Source: a virus
Reading direction: 5' to 3' (one strand)
Virus record (IMG/VR): IMGVR_UViG_3300030102_006903
Span: 49,374 to 113,373 of that record
Length of the DNA stretch: 64,000 nt
Part shown: positions 1-7,839 of the stretch, one piece after another
How positions within the stretch are numbered: the first letter of the stretch is position 1
Layout: the number at the start of each line of letters is the position of its first letter
Notes under the pieces: model-generated
Told to the model about the DNA's origin: nothing
The model's database searches: none
The model's input: only the letters and a program-made list of their open reading frames with translations
Translations under genes and position numbers: made by a program

Positions 1-564
1 AACATATAAGAAATTAAAATCTGTTTCAACTGAATCTAAAATTGAACTTGAAGATTTTCCATTGAAAATAGTAGTATCAACTCCTTCAAATAAAACTTCA
101 ATTGGTTTTTCAACTTTTATTTCACCTACTTGTTTTTGTGTTCTTTTATCAACTTGTGTATATTTAGTTTTTTCTAACACATCTTTTGTAAATTTAGATG
201 GAGTTATAATTAAATCCATTTGATTAGAACCTTGAATAAAATCTTGTGGTGCAAGAGTCGTTTCAACCCCAGCAGTGATACCAATATTATACTTTCCAAC
301 TCTTCTAAATTCATTGGCAACTGATACTTGGATGAAAACATCAATTTGTTTATCTACCTTCGTAACAATATTTTGTAATATTTTTTGACCAAATTCAGTT
401 TGTGGATTGATTTGGTCTTGTGGAGTGTTTCCCCATCTCGTTGGTACTATTTTTATATCAAATTTATCTAATTCGAATAATGATTTCAAGATATCTCTTG
501 AATGGTCACCATAACCACTTCTTGTTGCTATTGGTGCCTGAAATATTAATAATGGTTTATTCAT
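1..564 (-). CDS. Glycosyltransferase-like protein, 3' part cut by window edge
   Basis: Only the N-terminal 188 or so codons are inside the window; the frame stays open to base 1. The start at 564 gives MNKPLLIFQAPIATRSGYGD, which resembles the opening of GT-B glycosyltransferases (hydrophobic first strand, then a glycine-containing turn followed by a helix). The C-terminal donor-binding half, where an EX7E motif would be diagnostic, lies outside the window. The start overlaps the stop of the upstream 92-aa gene by 8 nt, so the two are probably translated together with the second glycosyltransferase at 835-2229. Substrate is unknown; modified phage DNA, a virion protein or a cell-surface glycan are all possible acceptors. 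Confidence 0.6.
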   Translation of the reverse strand, partial: MNKPLLIFQAPIATRSGYGDHSRDILKSLFELDKFDIKIVPTRWGNTPQDQINPQTEFGQKILQNIVTKVDKQIDVFIQVSVANEFRRVGKYNIGITAGVETTLAPQDFIQGSNQMDLIITPSKFTKDVLEKTKYTQVDKRTQKQVGEIKVEKPIEVLFEGVDTTIFNGKSSSSILDSVETDFNFLYV

Positions 565-835
565 TTTCTAATTCTCTTATTCTGTTTTCTTCTTCTTGTC
601 TTAAACATCTATCAATTGATATCTGAGTAAGTTTTGTAATTTCTTCTAAAGTTTCAGGTTCATGTGGTGAATTGTAACATTCGAACCTTGTTGTTTCAAT
701 TTCATTATCTTGTAAAACAATTAAATGATAATCTTCATTTAGTTCTTTTCTATCATATAATGCCTTTCGAGATGCTTGAACTTGTTTATTTGTCCAATAA
801 CCAGGAAACCTTACAATAAAAATTGGTTTACTCAT
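557..835 (-). CDS. Small conserved-looking protein between two glycosyltransferases (92 aa)
   Basis: Not recognised. The protein is acidic, with a short hydrophobic first strand (PIFIVRFPG), two aromatic residues early (YW), and a charged C-terminal helix rich in Glu and Arg. It has no membrane segment or signal peptide. It overlaps the stop of the 464-aa glycosyltransferase by 1 nt at base 835 and the start of the next glycosyltransferase by 8 nt, so it sits inside one translational unit. That context suggests an accessory role in the same pathway, but nothing in the sequence states it. Confidence 0.65.
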   Translation of the reverse strand: MSKPIFIVRFPGYWTNKQVQASRKALYDRKELNEDYHLIVLQDNEIETTRFECYNSPHEPETLEEITKLTQISIDRCLRQEEENRIRELENE

Positions 836-2229
836 TACTTCAGTTTATATACATTAAACTTTTGTTTTGGTTTCCAATTTTTTATTGCCTTTTCTATTCC
901 ATCTGCCATGCACTTGTTTTGGTATTTAGCATTCAATCCCATCTCACCTAAGAATTCTTTTCTACCTTTCTTTCCTGCCTTATCTCTTTCTTGAGGTGTT
1001 TTATCATACCAATACTTAATTGCATCTGCGACTTCATGTACATCTACCTTATCATCGATAATGTAAGGTGTTGGTATAGAACCAACCATAGTTTGAACTC
1101 TTGGCCATACTGGTTTTACCCACTCACCATGAGTTACTTTATCTTCCCATTCTCTGTAATTATGAAGTGAACCGATTTGTTTATAATCATCTGCAGTAAA
1201 GTATTTTCCATTGGATTTCTTTTTGAATCCACATTGGTCTTGCATACCACCAGTCACATTAACGATTATTGGTGTTTCTGCCATAACTGATTCAGCAGTT
1301 ACTAAACCAAAACCTTCATTACCTGCGATATTAATTGTACAATCTGCAATGTTATAAATGTAATTAAGTTCTTTTTGTGATATTCTTTCAGTTGAAAACT
1401 TTATATCACACTCAGGTGCAATTTTTTCTGCTACTTTAAATAGGTTTGTACCATTAGGGTCTTTTGGTGCAGTATGCATAATTAAACAAACCTTATCTTT
1501 ATCTTCTTTTGGTAGAGTATCAACAAACTTTTTAAACGCCCATATTACATCTGATGGTTGTTTTCTTTTGATGTTTCTGTTCATCCAAAATAAAATAAAT
1601 TTATAATCTTTACCTGTGGTTACTTTATCATGAAAATCTTTAGGTACTTCAACTTTTTTGTATGTTTCAGAATTGATACCATGTGGTACATAATCTACCT
1701 GCCAATCTTCAAGTGGTTTGATTGTATTAGAATCAATCTTACCAACTCTACTTACAATACCATAAGTTTGTCTTGAAATACATCCTAACCAATCACAACT
1801 TTCGTAGTAATCTCTATTGTAATCGGGGTCTGGTAAATCATCCCATATATGATAAAACAGAATAGGAATATTTTGTCTTATTTCTGATTCCATTTCATAC
1901 AACCACTTCCAATATCTAGGGTCTGTAAAGTGTAGAATTGCATCTGGTTGATGTCTCATAATTAGTTCTCTTAGAATATTAGCATCACCATAACCAGTCC
2001 AAGGAATGATTTTTAGAGAGGCATCTTCAATGCCAGTTTCTTTTCTGACATCAGCTCCTAAATCAATTTCTTTACCTTTTTCTGGATGATTAACTGCTGC
2101 TCCTAATTGTACCCAATGAAATTTATCCAAAGTACCTAATACGAATTCTTTGGAAACAGTTGCTATACCTGATGACATTCTCAGGTCATCTGATAATAGA
2201 AGAATCTTCTTCTTTTTGTCTTTTGCCAT
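835..2229 (-). CDS. Family 4-type (GT-B) glycosyltransferase
   Basis: The 464-aa protein starts with a Rossmann-like strand (KILLLSDDLRMSSGIATVS) and carries the GT4 donor-site signature EGFGLVTAESVMAETPII, which contains the EX7E pair, near residue 305. This is the usual length and order for a retaining GT-B enzyme that transfers a sugar from a nucleotide donor. It has no signal peptide and should be cytoplasmic. It is the first of three consecutive genes ending in another glycosyltransferase. Phage enzymes of this kind may glycosylate hydroxymethylated DNA bases, virion proteins or envelope glycans; the TS/dCMP-hydroxymethylase-like gene at 20088 makes DNA a reasonable candidate acceptor, but this is inference. 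Confidence 0.8.
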   Translation of the reverse strand: MAKDKKKKILLLSDDLRMSSGIATVSKEFVLGTLDKFHWVQLGAAVNHPEKGKEIDLGADVRKETGIEDASLKIIPWTGYGDANILRELIMRHQPDAILHFTDPRYWKWLYEMESEIRQNIPILFYHIWDDLPDPDYNRDYYESCDWLGCISRQTYGIVSRVGKIDSNTIKPLEDWQVDYVPHGINSETYKKVEVPKDFHDKVTTGKDYKFILFWMNRNIKRKQPSDVIWAFKKFVDTLPKEDKDKVCLIMHTAPKDPNGTNLFKVAEKIAPECDIKFSTERISQKELNYIYNIADCTINIAGNEGFGLVTAESVMAETPIIVNVTGGMQDQCGFKKKSNGKYFTADDYKQIGSLHNYREWEDKVTHGEWVKPVWPRVQTMVGSIPTPYIIDDKVDVHEVADAIKYWYDKTPQERDKAGKKGRKEFLGEMGLNAKYQNKCMADGIEKAIKNWKPKQKFNVYKLK

Positions 2230-2239
2230 TAACCTTTAT

Positions 2240-2380
2240 TTAAATTGTTCTAAATCTTCTTCGGTTATTCAACTGTACTCTCATCGTGTTTCCGAGATAT
2301 TGTTTTGTTTTAACTCTATCGTTAAATTCTTCACGAGTTTGATTAAGTTGAGTATTACCGTTATCTTGTTGTTGTCTCAT
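2240..2380 (-). CDS. Small basic ORF (46 aa)
   Basis: This short frame fills the gap between the glycosyltransferase (start 2229) and the 64-aa gene (stop 2383). Its ATG at 2380 lies 2 nt after the upstream stop, and it ends in TAA at 2240-2242. The product begins MRQQQDNGNTQ, is rich in Gln, Asn and Arg, and ends in a basic stretch (NNRRRFRTI). Tight spacing on both sides supports a real coupled gene. No family is recognised; a nucleic-acid-binding peptide would fit the composition. Confidence 0.45.
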   Translation of the reverse strand: MRQQQDNGNTQLNQTREEFNDRVKTKQYLGNTMRVQLNNRRRFRTI

Positions 2381-2382
2381 GC

Positions 2383-2577
2383 TTAAAATTGTGAACCACT
2401 AACTTGTAGGTTCTCGTAATTGTTAATTTCAGTTCTAAAATCTTCGTCCTCAATATACTTGTCAACTGAACGATTAACAAGTTTCTGAAGTGTGATATTG
2501 GAATCAAATGAAATCCTTTTAAATTTTGAGTAAATATCTTTAATGATTTTTACTGTTGTTAATTTTGTATCTGCCAT
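2383..2577 (-). CDS. Ribbon-helix-helix-like small protein (64 aa)
   Basis: The sequence opens with a short strand (TKLTTVKI), followed by two predicted helices (IYSKFKRISFDSN and ITLQKLVNRSVDKYIED). This strand-helix-helix layout is typical of MetJ/Arc ribbon-helix-helix DNA-binding proteins. The gene has a good Shine-Dalgarno (GGAG, 6 nt before ATG). A TATTTATA element lies upstream at 2600-2607. It could be a small transcriptional regulator of this end of the genome. The assignment rests on pattern only, not on a diagnostic motif. Confidence 0.5.
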   Translation of the reverse strand: MADTKLTTVKIIKDIYSKFKRISFDSNITLQKLVNRSVDKYIEDEDFRTEINNYENLQVSGSQF

Positions 2578-2599
2578 AACTCTCCAATTTGTTATTTTA

Positions 2600-2607
2600 T
2601 ATAAATA
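2600..2607 (-). promoter_or_regulatory. TATTTATA element upstream of 64-aa gene
   Basis: TATTTATA on the coding strand about 23 nt before the ATG at 2577, in an AT-only stretch. It matches the motif found before the virion genes, but here the background is so AT-rich that chance is a real alternative. Confidence 0.3.
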
Positions 2608-2641
2608 TATATAAATTTATAAAAAGTACAAAAAATGTTAA

Positions 2642-3502
2642 TTAATTCCATGCAGAACAAAGACCTCTTTGTTTAAATTCGCACCAATCACAATGTCTAC
2701 CTTTTGTATGAGGAAATACTTCTTGTATAACATTTCCTCCTTCATCAAATACAGAATCAACAAATCCCATGAACCCATCCCATGCTCTTTTTACTGAAGG
2801 TTTACCATTTGCTGGTACAAACTTGGATATTCTTGGAATAGGAAATTCGTAATTTTCGTTTATCTTTCTTTTTAGGATTTGATATTCTACTTTAATTTTA
2901 TCTAAAGGTATATCGTATTTCTCAGAGTAAAACTTTTTATATAGTAACATCTGAGAAGTTTTTATTTTGTTTGCTTTTTGATATTTGTTCCAACCTCTTG
3001 TAGATGTTTTCAAATCTATGATAACATATTCTTGGGTGGTTTTATCTTTTAGTAATACATCAATAAACCCAACAAAATTTACACCTTCTTTAATTTTTGC
3101 GTTCAGAACTTGTTCTATTGCAACTAATTCAAAACCACTCTTGGTGTATAATTTATCTAATTTTTTTGTGAAGTATGATAATATTAGTTTACCATCTTGA
3201 AAGAATTCACCTAACTCTTCTTTTTTACATGGATACATTCCTTCATCCATCTTTTCTGATTCTTTCTTAAAATGTTCTACCATTTGATTGTACAACATTG
3301 TTTCTAAATCTAATTGCAGTGCCTGTTTCTTGGTTACATTATACATAACATCCAAAAAGTGTTGGATGGTTTCGTGCATTGCACTACCGAAAATTGTGTG
3401 GATATTTGCTGAAGAAGTTCCTAACTTATCAATATAATTTAGTTTATATTGTTCTTGACAAGTTGAGTACATTCCATATTGTGAGTAACTTACTCTCGCC
3501 AT
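2642..3502 (-). CDS. PD-(D/E)XK nuclease, RecB/Cas4-like, with predicted Fe-S cluster
   Basis: This 286-aa protein has the PD-(D/E)XK exonuclease layout. It has His43 in GSAMHETI, Glu130, Asp148 in GFIDVLL, and Asp163-Leu-Lys165 in IIDLKTS. It also has Cys15 near the N-terminus and Cys271, Cys274 and Cys282 at the C-terminus. This 1+3 cysteine arrangement is the one that holds a 4Fe-4S cluster in AddB and Cas4 nucleases. It is likely a DNA exonuclease for recombination, repair or host-DNA degradation. The gene stands alone behind its own host-type promoter (3522-3553). Confidence 0.85.
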   Translation of the reverse strand: MARVSYSQYGMYSTCQEQYKLNYIDKLGTSSANIHTIFGSAMHETIQHFLDVMYNVTKKQALQLDLETMLYNQMVEHFKKESEKMDEGMYPCKKEELGEFFQDGKLILSYFTKKLDKLYTKSGFELVAIEQVLNAKIKEGVNFVGFIDVLLKDKTTQEYVIIDLKTSTRGWNKYQKANKIKTSQMLLYKKFYSEKYDIPLDKIKVEYQILKRKINENYEFPIPRISKFVPANGKPSVKRAWDGFMGFVDSVFDEGGNVIQEVFPHTKGRHCDWCEFKQRGLCSAWN

Positions 3503-3521
3503 AATACTTTTATTTACTATG

Positions 3522-3553
3522 TAAATATACGAAAAATAACTGAAAAATCCAAA
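3522..3553 (-). promoter_or_regulatory. Host-type promoter with palindromic operator, for the PD-(D/E)XK gene
   Basis: Coding strand reads TTTGGA (-33 type), 19 nt, then CG-TATATTTA (-7 type, consensus TAnnTTTG). The -7 box runs into the palindrome ATTTAC-TAT-GTAAAT at 3512-3526. The ATG lies about 20 nt downstream. Confidence 0.75.
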
Positions 3554-3555
3554 TT

Positions 3556-4812
3556 TTAGATGGACTTTTTTCCTTCTATTTTAACTGGTGATATATCTTC
3601 AAATTTACCACCATGTAACTCTTCAATTTTTCTTATATGTTTTGTTCTCCAATCAGTCGATACTGTCGATTCATCAAACTTTTCATAGGATTCCATATAA
3701 TCAATCATAGCATCAATTTCATTTTGTGTTTTTTGTGGATATTTCTTTTTACTTTTATTTAAGAAAATCTTTATTTTATCTTTTTCTACTTGAGATATTT
3801 CTGCTAATGAAAATTCTGCTGGAGACCAAGCATAATAAAAATCAATATGTTCTGAGGTTTTTATGTGTTCCTTTTTTAACATATATTCAATAAAATCAAA
3901 TATATGATAAACATTCATTATTGTTGTTGTATATTGAAACCCATACATTATACCCTGTCCAATCTCAAATGGGGTTTTTGGTTCAGCATATTTTTTTATT
4001 ATTTCTAAATTACTTTCAAATCTCTTAGTATTAAAACCAGTCCTTTGATATTCACCAACCTTTCCAATACCATCACATGAAATCGATAAGTAAACTCTTT
4101 CAAATCCCCTCCATAAATCGATTAAACTTTGTTCATCATATTTTATTACTGATAAGTTTGTATTATAATGTATTGATAATTTTCTAAGTTCTTTCGTTTC
4201 ACCTTTCCAAAACATGGTATGAATTTTCATATTTTCATGCAGATGTTTTAAAACTTTGAAATGTTCTGGCATTATAAGAGGTTCACCACCAGCAAAATAA
4301 AAACTTTTAATGTTACTTAAATGAGGGATTAAATCTTCAACAATCGTTTCACTTGCTCTAATTACTTTAGTTTTTTTATCTAAGTTATTAAATGGATGTA
4401 ATTTTTTATAATCCTCATACCAGTTTGAAGAAAAATCATGATTACACATTCTACATTTAAAATTACATAAATTAGAAAATCTTATATCGATATGTTGAAA
4501 ATCTGATGGTACTGAAAAATCATCTGCAACTTCTGGTTGTACCCATAAAGAGTTTTTATTGAAATCTATTCTTGGTGAGTGGCCTGTACTATCTTCTCGT
4601 TTGTAACAAATATCACAAGCCTTATTTCTTTTCCCCTCCAACATATCCTTTCTAAGGTTTTTCATTTGTGGAGAATTGAATGCGTTTTCAATACTCATCT
4701 TTTGCAGATTAAGTGCTTCATCAAAACCTCCTGCGATACAACAAGGTTTTACTTCACCATCCGCTTGTGAATACAAATGTAGAAAGGGTAATTTACAATA
4801 TGTGGAACTCAT
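3556..4812 (-). CDS. Radical SAM protein with twitch/SPASM-like cysteines
   Basis: The radical-SAM CX3CX2C motif is CNFKCRMC (Cys116, Cys120, Cys123). Further cysteines precede it (Cys6, Cys24, Cys25, and Cys66/Cys69 in ACDICY), suggesting an auxiliary Fe-S site of the twitch/SPASM type placed N-terminally. The glycine-rich SAM contact appears as YFAGGEPLI. Length is 418 aa. Such proteins usually modify peptides or small molecules by radical chemistry. Its start overlaps the clamp-loader gp62-like stop in an ATGA, so it is translated in the replication operon. The substrate cannot be read from the sequence. Confidence 0.8.
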   Translation of the reverse strand: MSSTYCKLPFLHLYSQADGEVKPCCIAGGFDEALNLQKMSIENAFNSPQMKNLRKDMLEGKRNKACDICYKREDSTGHSPRIDFNKNSLWVQPEVADDFSVPSDFQHIDIRFSNLCNFKCRMCNHDFSSNWYEDYKKLHPFNNLDKKTKVIRASETIVEDLIPHLSNIKSFYFAGGEPLIMPEHFKVLKHLHENMKIHTMFWKGETKELRKLSIHYNTNLSVIKYDEQSLIDLWRGFERVYLSISCDGIGKVGEYQRTGFNTKRFESNLEIIKKYAEPKTPFEIGQGIMYGFQYTTTIMNVYHIFDFIEYMLKKEHIKTSEHIDFYYAWSPAEFSLAEISQVEKDKIKIFLNKSKKKYPQKTQNEIDAMIDYMESYEKFDESTVSTDWRTKHIRKIEELHGGKFEDISPVKIEGKKSI

Positions 4813-5258
4813 ACCTTTAATTTTAACTTTGTGATTTGCTTCTTTTCAACACCATACTTCTCACATAAATATTTAATATTTTCTCTTCCCTCTCGTGTTG
4901 CATAAAGAATTTCACAATAATCAAGTGCCTCAGAGGAAGAACATTGGAAATCTTGTTGAATTAACTCCAATAAGAAACTTTCATACTTAGTTTCTTTCTT
5001 TCCTTTAGTGTATTTTAAGTAATACCTTCCCTTAGGCAACAATCCAATTAAAAGTTGATATAGTTGTTTAGGTTCTAATGTTTGTGTAAATGGTTGGATT
5101 TCTGATATAGTTTCAATCCAATCTGAATTCATAGATAAGAAACGATGAATCATGTAGTTACTCCATGTTTTCTTATCACTTTCTTCAAGTTTATCCCAAT
5201 AATTGGGGTCTTGAAATTGTGTAACTGCTTTTATATGGTCAAATAATGTTTTAGCCAT
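4809..5258 (-). CDS. 62: Clamp loader small subunit, T4 gp62-like
   Basis: The 149-aa protein matches the T4 gp62 pattern in its central block (LLIGLLPKGRYYLKYTK compares with T4 LMAAVPRGKRYGKWAK). It also matches further on (EALDYCEIL against DAINYKSIL). In T4 one gp62 joins four gp44 subunits to load the gp45 clamp; gp44 (6095) and gp45 (13173) are both in this window. It overlaps the upstream zinc-ribbon gene by 8 nt and the downstream radical SAM gene by 4 nt. Divergence is high, so the call rests on a few blocks plus context. Confidence 0.7.
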   Translation of the reverse strand: MAKTLFDHIKAVTQFQDPNYWDKLEESDKKTWSNYMIHRFLSMNSDWIETISEIQPFTQTLEPKQLYQLLIGLLPKGRYYLKYTKGKKETKYESFLLELIQQDFQCSSSEALDYCEILYATREGRENIKYLCEKYGVEKKQITKLKLKV

Positions 5259-5517
5259 CTAAATCTGTAATTACAGGTTTTAATTCTTCTGGTAATAATT
5301 CCTTACAAATCTCACCACAATCACCACAGAGATATAACTCAACTGGTATGATTGCATCTTTTGCTTGACCTGTAACTAATCTTGATATTTTTAAAAATTT
5401 ATTTGCAGGAATAAATACTGACCCATTACATTCTTGACAAGTCATTTCCTTTGCATCTTTTAAATCTACTTTTGGTTGTTGAGGTGGTTGTCCTCCTCCT
5501 CCTAATATTTGTGCCAT
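5251..5517 (-). CDS. Small zinc-ribbon protein (88 aa)
   Basis: Two CXXC knuckles (CQEC at about residues 27-30 and CGDC at about 64-67) are separated by about 33 residues, which is a zinc-ribbon spacing. The N-terminus is a Gly/Pro/Gln-rich flexible stretch (GGGGQPPQQP). It is encoded directly upstream of gp62 with an 8-nt overlap. In T4-like phages small zinc proteins often take part in transcription or replication control, but no specific family is recognised here. Confidence 0.7.
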   Translation of the reverse strand: MAQILGGGGQPPQQPKVDLKDAKEMTCQECNGSVFIPANKFLKISRLVTGQAKDAIIPVELYLCGDCGEICKELLPEELKPVITDLDG

Positions 5518-5529
5518 ATTATTATTTGT

Positions 5530-5748
5530 TTAATCGAACCACTGGTCTCTATTCGTCTTTATTTTATGAATACCAGTCTTTCTAAGTGTATCTCTTTTCT
5601 TTTCTTTGAACTCTTGTACTTTTTTCTTAAAGTTTTTCTTTTTGAATGCCTCTACACCATCAAGATATTCTAAAAAAGAATCAAAATCTTCTTTTCCTAA
5701 CTTATCAAGTTGTTCATCAGTTAAAGGGTTTTTAGGGTCGTACTTCAT
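5530..5748 (-). CDS. Small charged protein (72 aa)
   Basis: Not recognised. The sequence opens MKYDPKNPLTDEQLDKLG, then a short helix (FDSFLEYLDG) and a strongly basic helix (KKKNFKKKVQEFKEKKRD). It has no cysteines and no membrane segment. It is the first gene behind the promoter at 5767-5798 and leads a run of four genes down to the radical SAM gene at 3556. A short replication- or transcription-associated protein is plausible, but nothing more can be claimed. Confidence 0.6.
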   Translation of the reverse strand: MKYDPKNPLTDEQLDKLGKEDFDSFLEYLDGVEAFKKKNFKKKVQEFKEKKRDTLRKTGIHKIKTNRDQWFD

Positions 5749-5766
5749 GTTTTATAATTTATATTA

Positions 5767-5798
5767 CAAATATAGTAAAAATATTTGAATTATCCAAA
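5767..5798 (-). promoter_or_regulatory. Host-type promoter inside the 3' end of the thioredoxin gene
   Basis: TTTGGA, 19-nt spacer, TATATTTG on the coding strand: an exact -7 consensus. It overlaps the last codons of the thioredoxin gene and drives 5748 to 3556. Confidence 0.75.
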
Positions 5799-6098
5799 TA
5801 ATTTATCAAAAACTTTTTGAACTATTTCTTTTTCGTTTCCAAATTCTTTATGTACTTCTTTTCCATTTTTGAATGCAACCACCATTGGAATATTAGTTAA
5901 ATCAATCAAACTTCTACTCTGTGGAGATACATCTGGATTTATAAGTATAAAGGGAATATTTTTATGTTCTTTTGAAACTCTTTCATACTCTGGTTTTAAA
6001 ATATCACAATTACCACACCAATCAGTGCCAAACATTACCATTAGTTTAGGTTGTGTTCTCAATAAAACATCGAGTGAATCTGTTTCTAATTTTATCAT
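5790..6098 (-). CDS. Thioredoxin-like protein, WCGNC active site
   Basis: A thioredoxin fold is indicated by the WCGNC redox motif and the conserved cis-proline region (NIPMVVAF). It then continues with FKNGKEV to a C-terminal helix, about 102 aa. I chose the internal ATG at 6098 because it overlaps the clamp-loader stop as ATGA; the longer frame to 6125 would add nine residues lying inside the gp44 gene. The CGNC variant differs from the CGPC of the second thioredoxin at 21220, so the two may serve different partners. It may reduce phage or host proteins such as ribonucleotide reductase. Confidence 0.85.
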   Translation of the reverse strand: MIKLETDSLDVLLRTQPKLMVMFGTDWCGNCDILKPEYERVSKEHKNIPFILINPDVSPQSRSLIDLTNIPMVVAFKNGKEVHKEFGNEKEIVQKVFDKLFG

Positions 6099-7042
6099 AA
6101 AATACCAACAATCTGAATTATACAACTCATGAAAGTAATTTCTTTATCTACAACTAATGCATCTTTATGTTGTGCCTCTGAAAGAATAAGAATAATATTA
6201 GAAGTATTACCACCACCATATTCATCTACTTTTTCGTAAAGGAAAGAATATAGTTCTGTAAAATCTTGTATTCTTGCATCTGCAACTGCCTGTCTAATAT
6301 CCTTCCATTTATTCTTTTTATCATTTTTAGATTTAAGAATTTCAACTACCTTTGATTTAATATCTGAATCAATTACAGAGGTTGTGTTAATCTTTAATTG
6401 TCCTTTGGTAGAATTTAATTGACAAGTATTAATAATCTTTCTAATATCAGGATATGAACTGTCAATGATAGGTACAAGGTCTGTTGGTTGGAAACTAACT
6501 CCTTCTTTACCCAAAATCTGTGAGATTTGTACCGCAACATCTTTTTTAGTTGGTGGTACGATTTGGAAAGTTTGACATCTACTTTGTATTGGGTCAATAA
6601 CTTTCTCAACATAATTACAAGTTAGGATAAATCTACAATGTTTTGAGAATGTTTCCATCAAGTTTCTAAGGATTGCTTGTGCATTTGGTGTCATGTAATC
6701 AAACTCATCTAAGATGATTACTTTCATATCCTTAAAACCAATCGTGGAAGCAAAACCTTTTACTTTATTTCTAACAGTATCTACATTATTCTCATCAGAT
6801 GCATTTATAATGATATAATCACAACTAATTGAATTAACAATTAATCTTGCTAAGGTTGTTTTACCTGTACCTGCCTTACCAAAAAATAAAAGGTGAGGTA
6901 CATCTCCACTTTGAAGATAATCACTTACCTTTTGTTTTAGATGTTCATTACCAACATATTCTGTTAGTTTACGAGGTCTATACTTCTCAACCCATAGTGA
7001 GTTGTTTACCTCTTTACTTGTTGTATCTTCAAAGAATGACAT
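6095..7042 (-). CDS. 44: Clamp loader large subunit, T4 gp44-like AAA+ ATPase
   Basis: The 315-aa protein has Walker A GKAGTGKT (residues 55-62), Walker B VIILDEFD (108-115), sensor-1 LTCNY and the clamp-loader SRC motif (154-156). This is the order and length of T4 gp44 and archaeal RFC small subunits. With gp62 (4809) it should load the gp45 clamp (13173) onto primed DNA for the family B polymerase (13955). It lies 1 nt after the 70-aa gene and overlaps the thioredoxin by 4 nt. Confidence 0.95.
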   Translation of the reverse strand: MSFFEDTTSKEVNNSLWVEKYRPRKLTEYVGNEHLKQKVSDYLQSGDVPHLLFFGKAGTGKTTLARLIVNSISCDYIIINASDENNVDTVRNKVKGFASTIGFKDMKVIILDEFDYMTPNAQAILRNLMETFSKHCRFILTCNYVEKVIDPIQSRCQTFQIVPPTKKDVAVQISQILGKEGVSFQPTDLVPIIDSSYPDIRKIINTCQLNSTKGQLKINTTSVIDSDIKSKVVEILKSKNDKKNKWKDIRQAVADARIQDFTELYSFLYEKVDEYGGGNTSNIILILSEAQHKDALVVDKEITFMSCIIQIVGIL

Positions 7043-7043
7043 A

Positions 7044-7256
7044 TTAAAATGAGGAGTTTTTAACTTCTTTACAGAAGTCTGATAATTTTTCTAATTTAGT
7101 TATGATAGATTGTTTTCTGTTTTCGTCAATTACACCAAGATTTAATTCTGATATAATATCATTTACTGATGATTGTACTATTAACAATCCATCTTCTTTT
7201 GAATTAAGAAAGTTTTCAGATACTCTGAACTTTCTTGCTATTTCTGTTAAATTCAT
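7044..7256 (-). CDS. Small helical protein upstream of gp44 (70 aa)
   Basis: Not recognised. The product looks all-helical (LTEIARKFRVSENFL may form a helix-turn-helix-like start) and ends with a charged helix. It is the promoter-proximal gene of the 7256-5790 operon. It is separated from gp44 by one base, so it may act in replication or regulation of this operon. No zinc ligands or membrane segments are visible. Confidence 0.6.
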   Translation of the reverse strand: MNLTEIARKFRVSENFLNSKEDGLLIVQSSVNDIISELNLGVIDENRKQSIITKLEKLSDFCKEVKNSSF

Positions 7257-7279
7257 AATTTATATAATTTTAGTTGGTA

Positions 7280-7310
7280 CAAAGATACGAAATTTTTTTT
7301 TAATATCCAA
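7280..7310 (-). promoter_or_regulatory. Host-type promoter for the gp44/thioredoxin operon
   Basis: TTGG, 19-nt spacer, CG-TATCTTTG on the coding strand (TAnnTTTG exact). It overlaps the 3' end of the kinase gene at 7300. The ATG is 24 nt downstream. Confidence 0.7.
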
Positions 7311-7839
7311 GTAATTTTAATATTTTTTTTACTGATTTTGGTCCTACTTTTATTGTATGATATGGAAATCCATTATCATCTAAAACTTGTTTACACAATT
7401 TATCAATTGCTACTGCTTGTTCGTAATCTTGAAATCTTTCTTTATTATTGTGAACAGTATCACCTCTTTCTAAAAGGATATTAATATTATCATATTGATT
7501 GTGTAAATCAATTACCAAATTGTGAAAAGGTTCTCTGTAAAAACTTGCAGGATAACCTTTTGTGTAATATCTGTGATAAATAGTAGAGAAAAGGATTGGT
7601 GAATCGATGATTATATAATCAACTTTACCATAACATTCTGCAATTCCTCTATGTTGATTTGCAAAAACATATAACTGGTCTGATATTGCTGGTATGTTTT
7701 TATCCCATGCTAATCTTTTTGGAAATTCGTATGGGTTATTACAACTTATATGTTGTTTTTTTAATTTATAAGTAACCCCATTTGCAATTGAGGATTTACC
7801 TATACCTGCTCCACCGAATAAATTAATCAGTTTGCTCAT
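7300..7839 (-). CDS. P-loop ATPase / nucleoside-kinase-like protein
   Basis: The 179-aa protein starts at once with a P-loop (NLFGGAGIGKSS) and has a Walker-B-like strand ending in Asp-Ser (YIIIDSPIL). It also has an Arg-rich lid region (LLERGDTVHNNKERFQDYE). This resembles AAA_28/thymidylate-kinase-type phage proteins that phosphorylate nucleosides, nucleotides or small metabolites. A role in making nucleotide precursors would fit a phage with its own ribonucleotide reductase. The start overlaps the end of the GT2 gene by 17 nt. The substrate is not determined. Confidence 0.7.
   Translation of the reverse strand: MSKLINLFGGAGIGKSSIANGVTYKLKKQHISCNNPYEFPKRLAWDKNIPAISDQLYVFANQHRGIAECYGKVDYIIIDSPILFSTIYHRYYTKGYPASFYREPFHNLVIDLHNQYDNINILLERGDTVHNNKERFQDYEQAVAIDKLCKQVLDDNGFPYHTIKVGPKSVKKILKLLGY

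Noticed and set aside
6099-6125. Nine-residue extension of the first thioredoxin
   Set aside because: It lies inside the gp44 gene; the ATGA overlap at 6095-6098 gives a better start.
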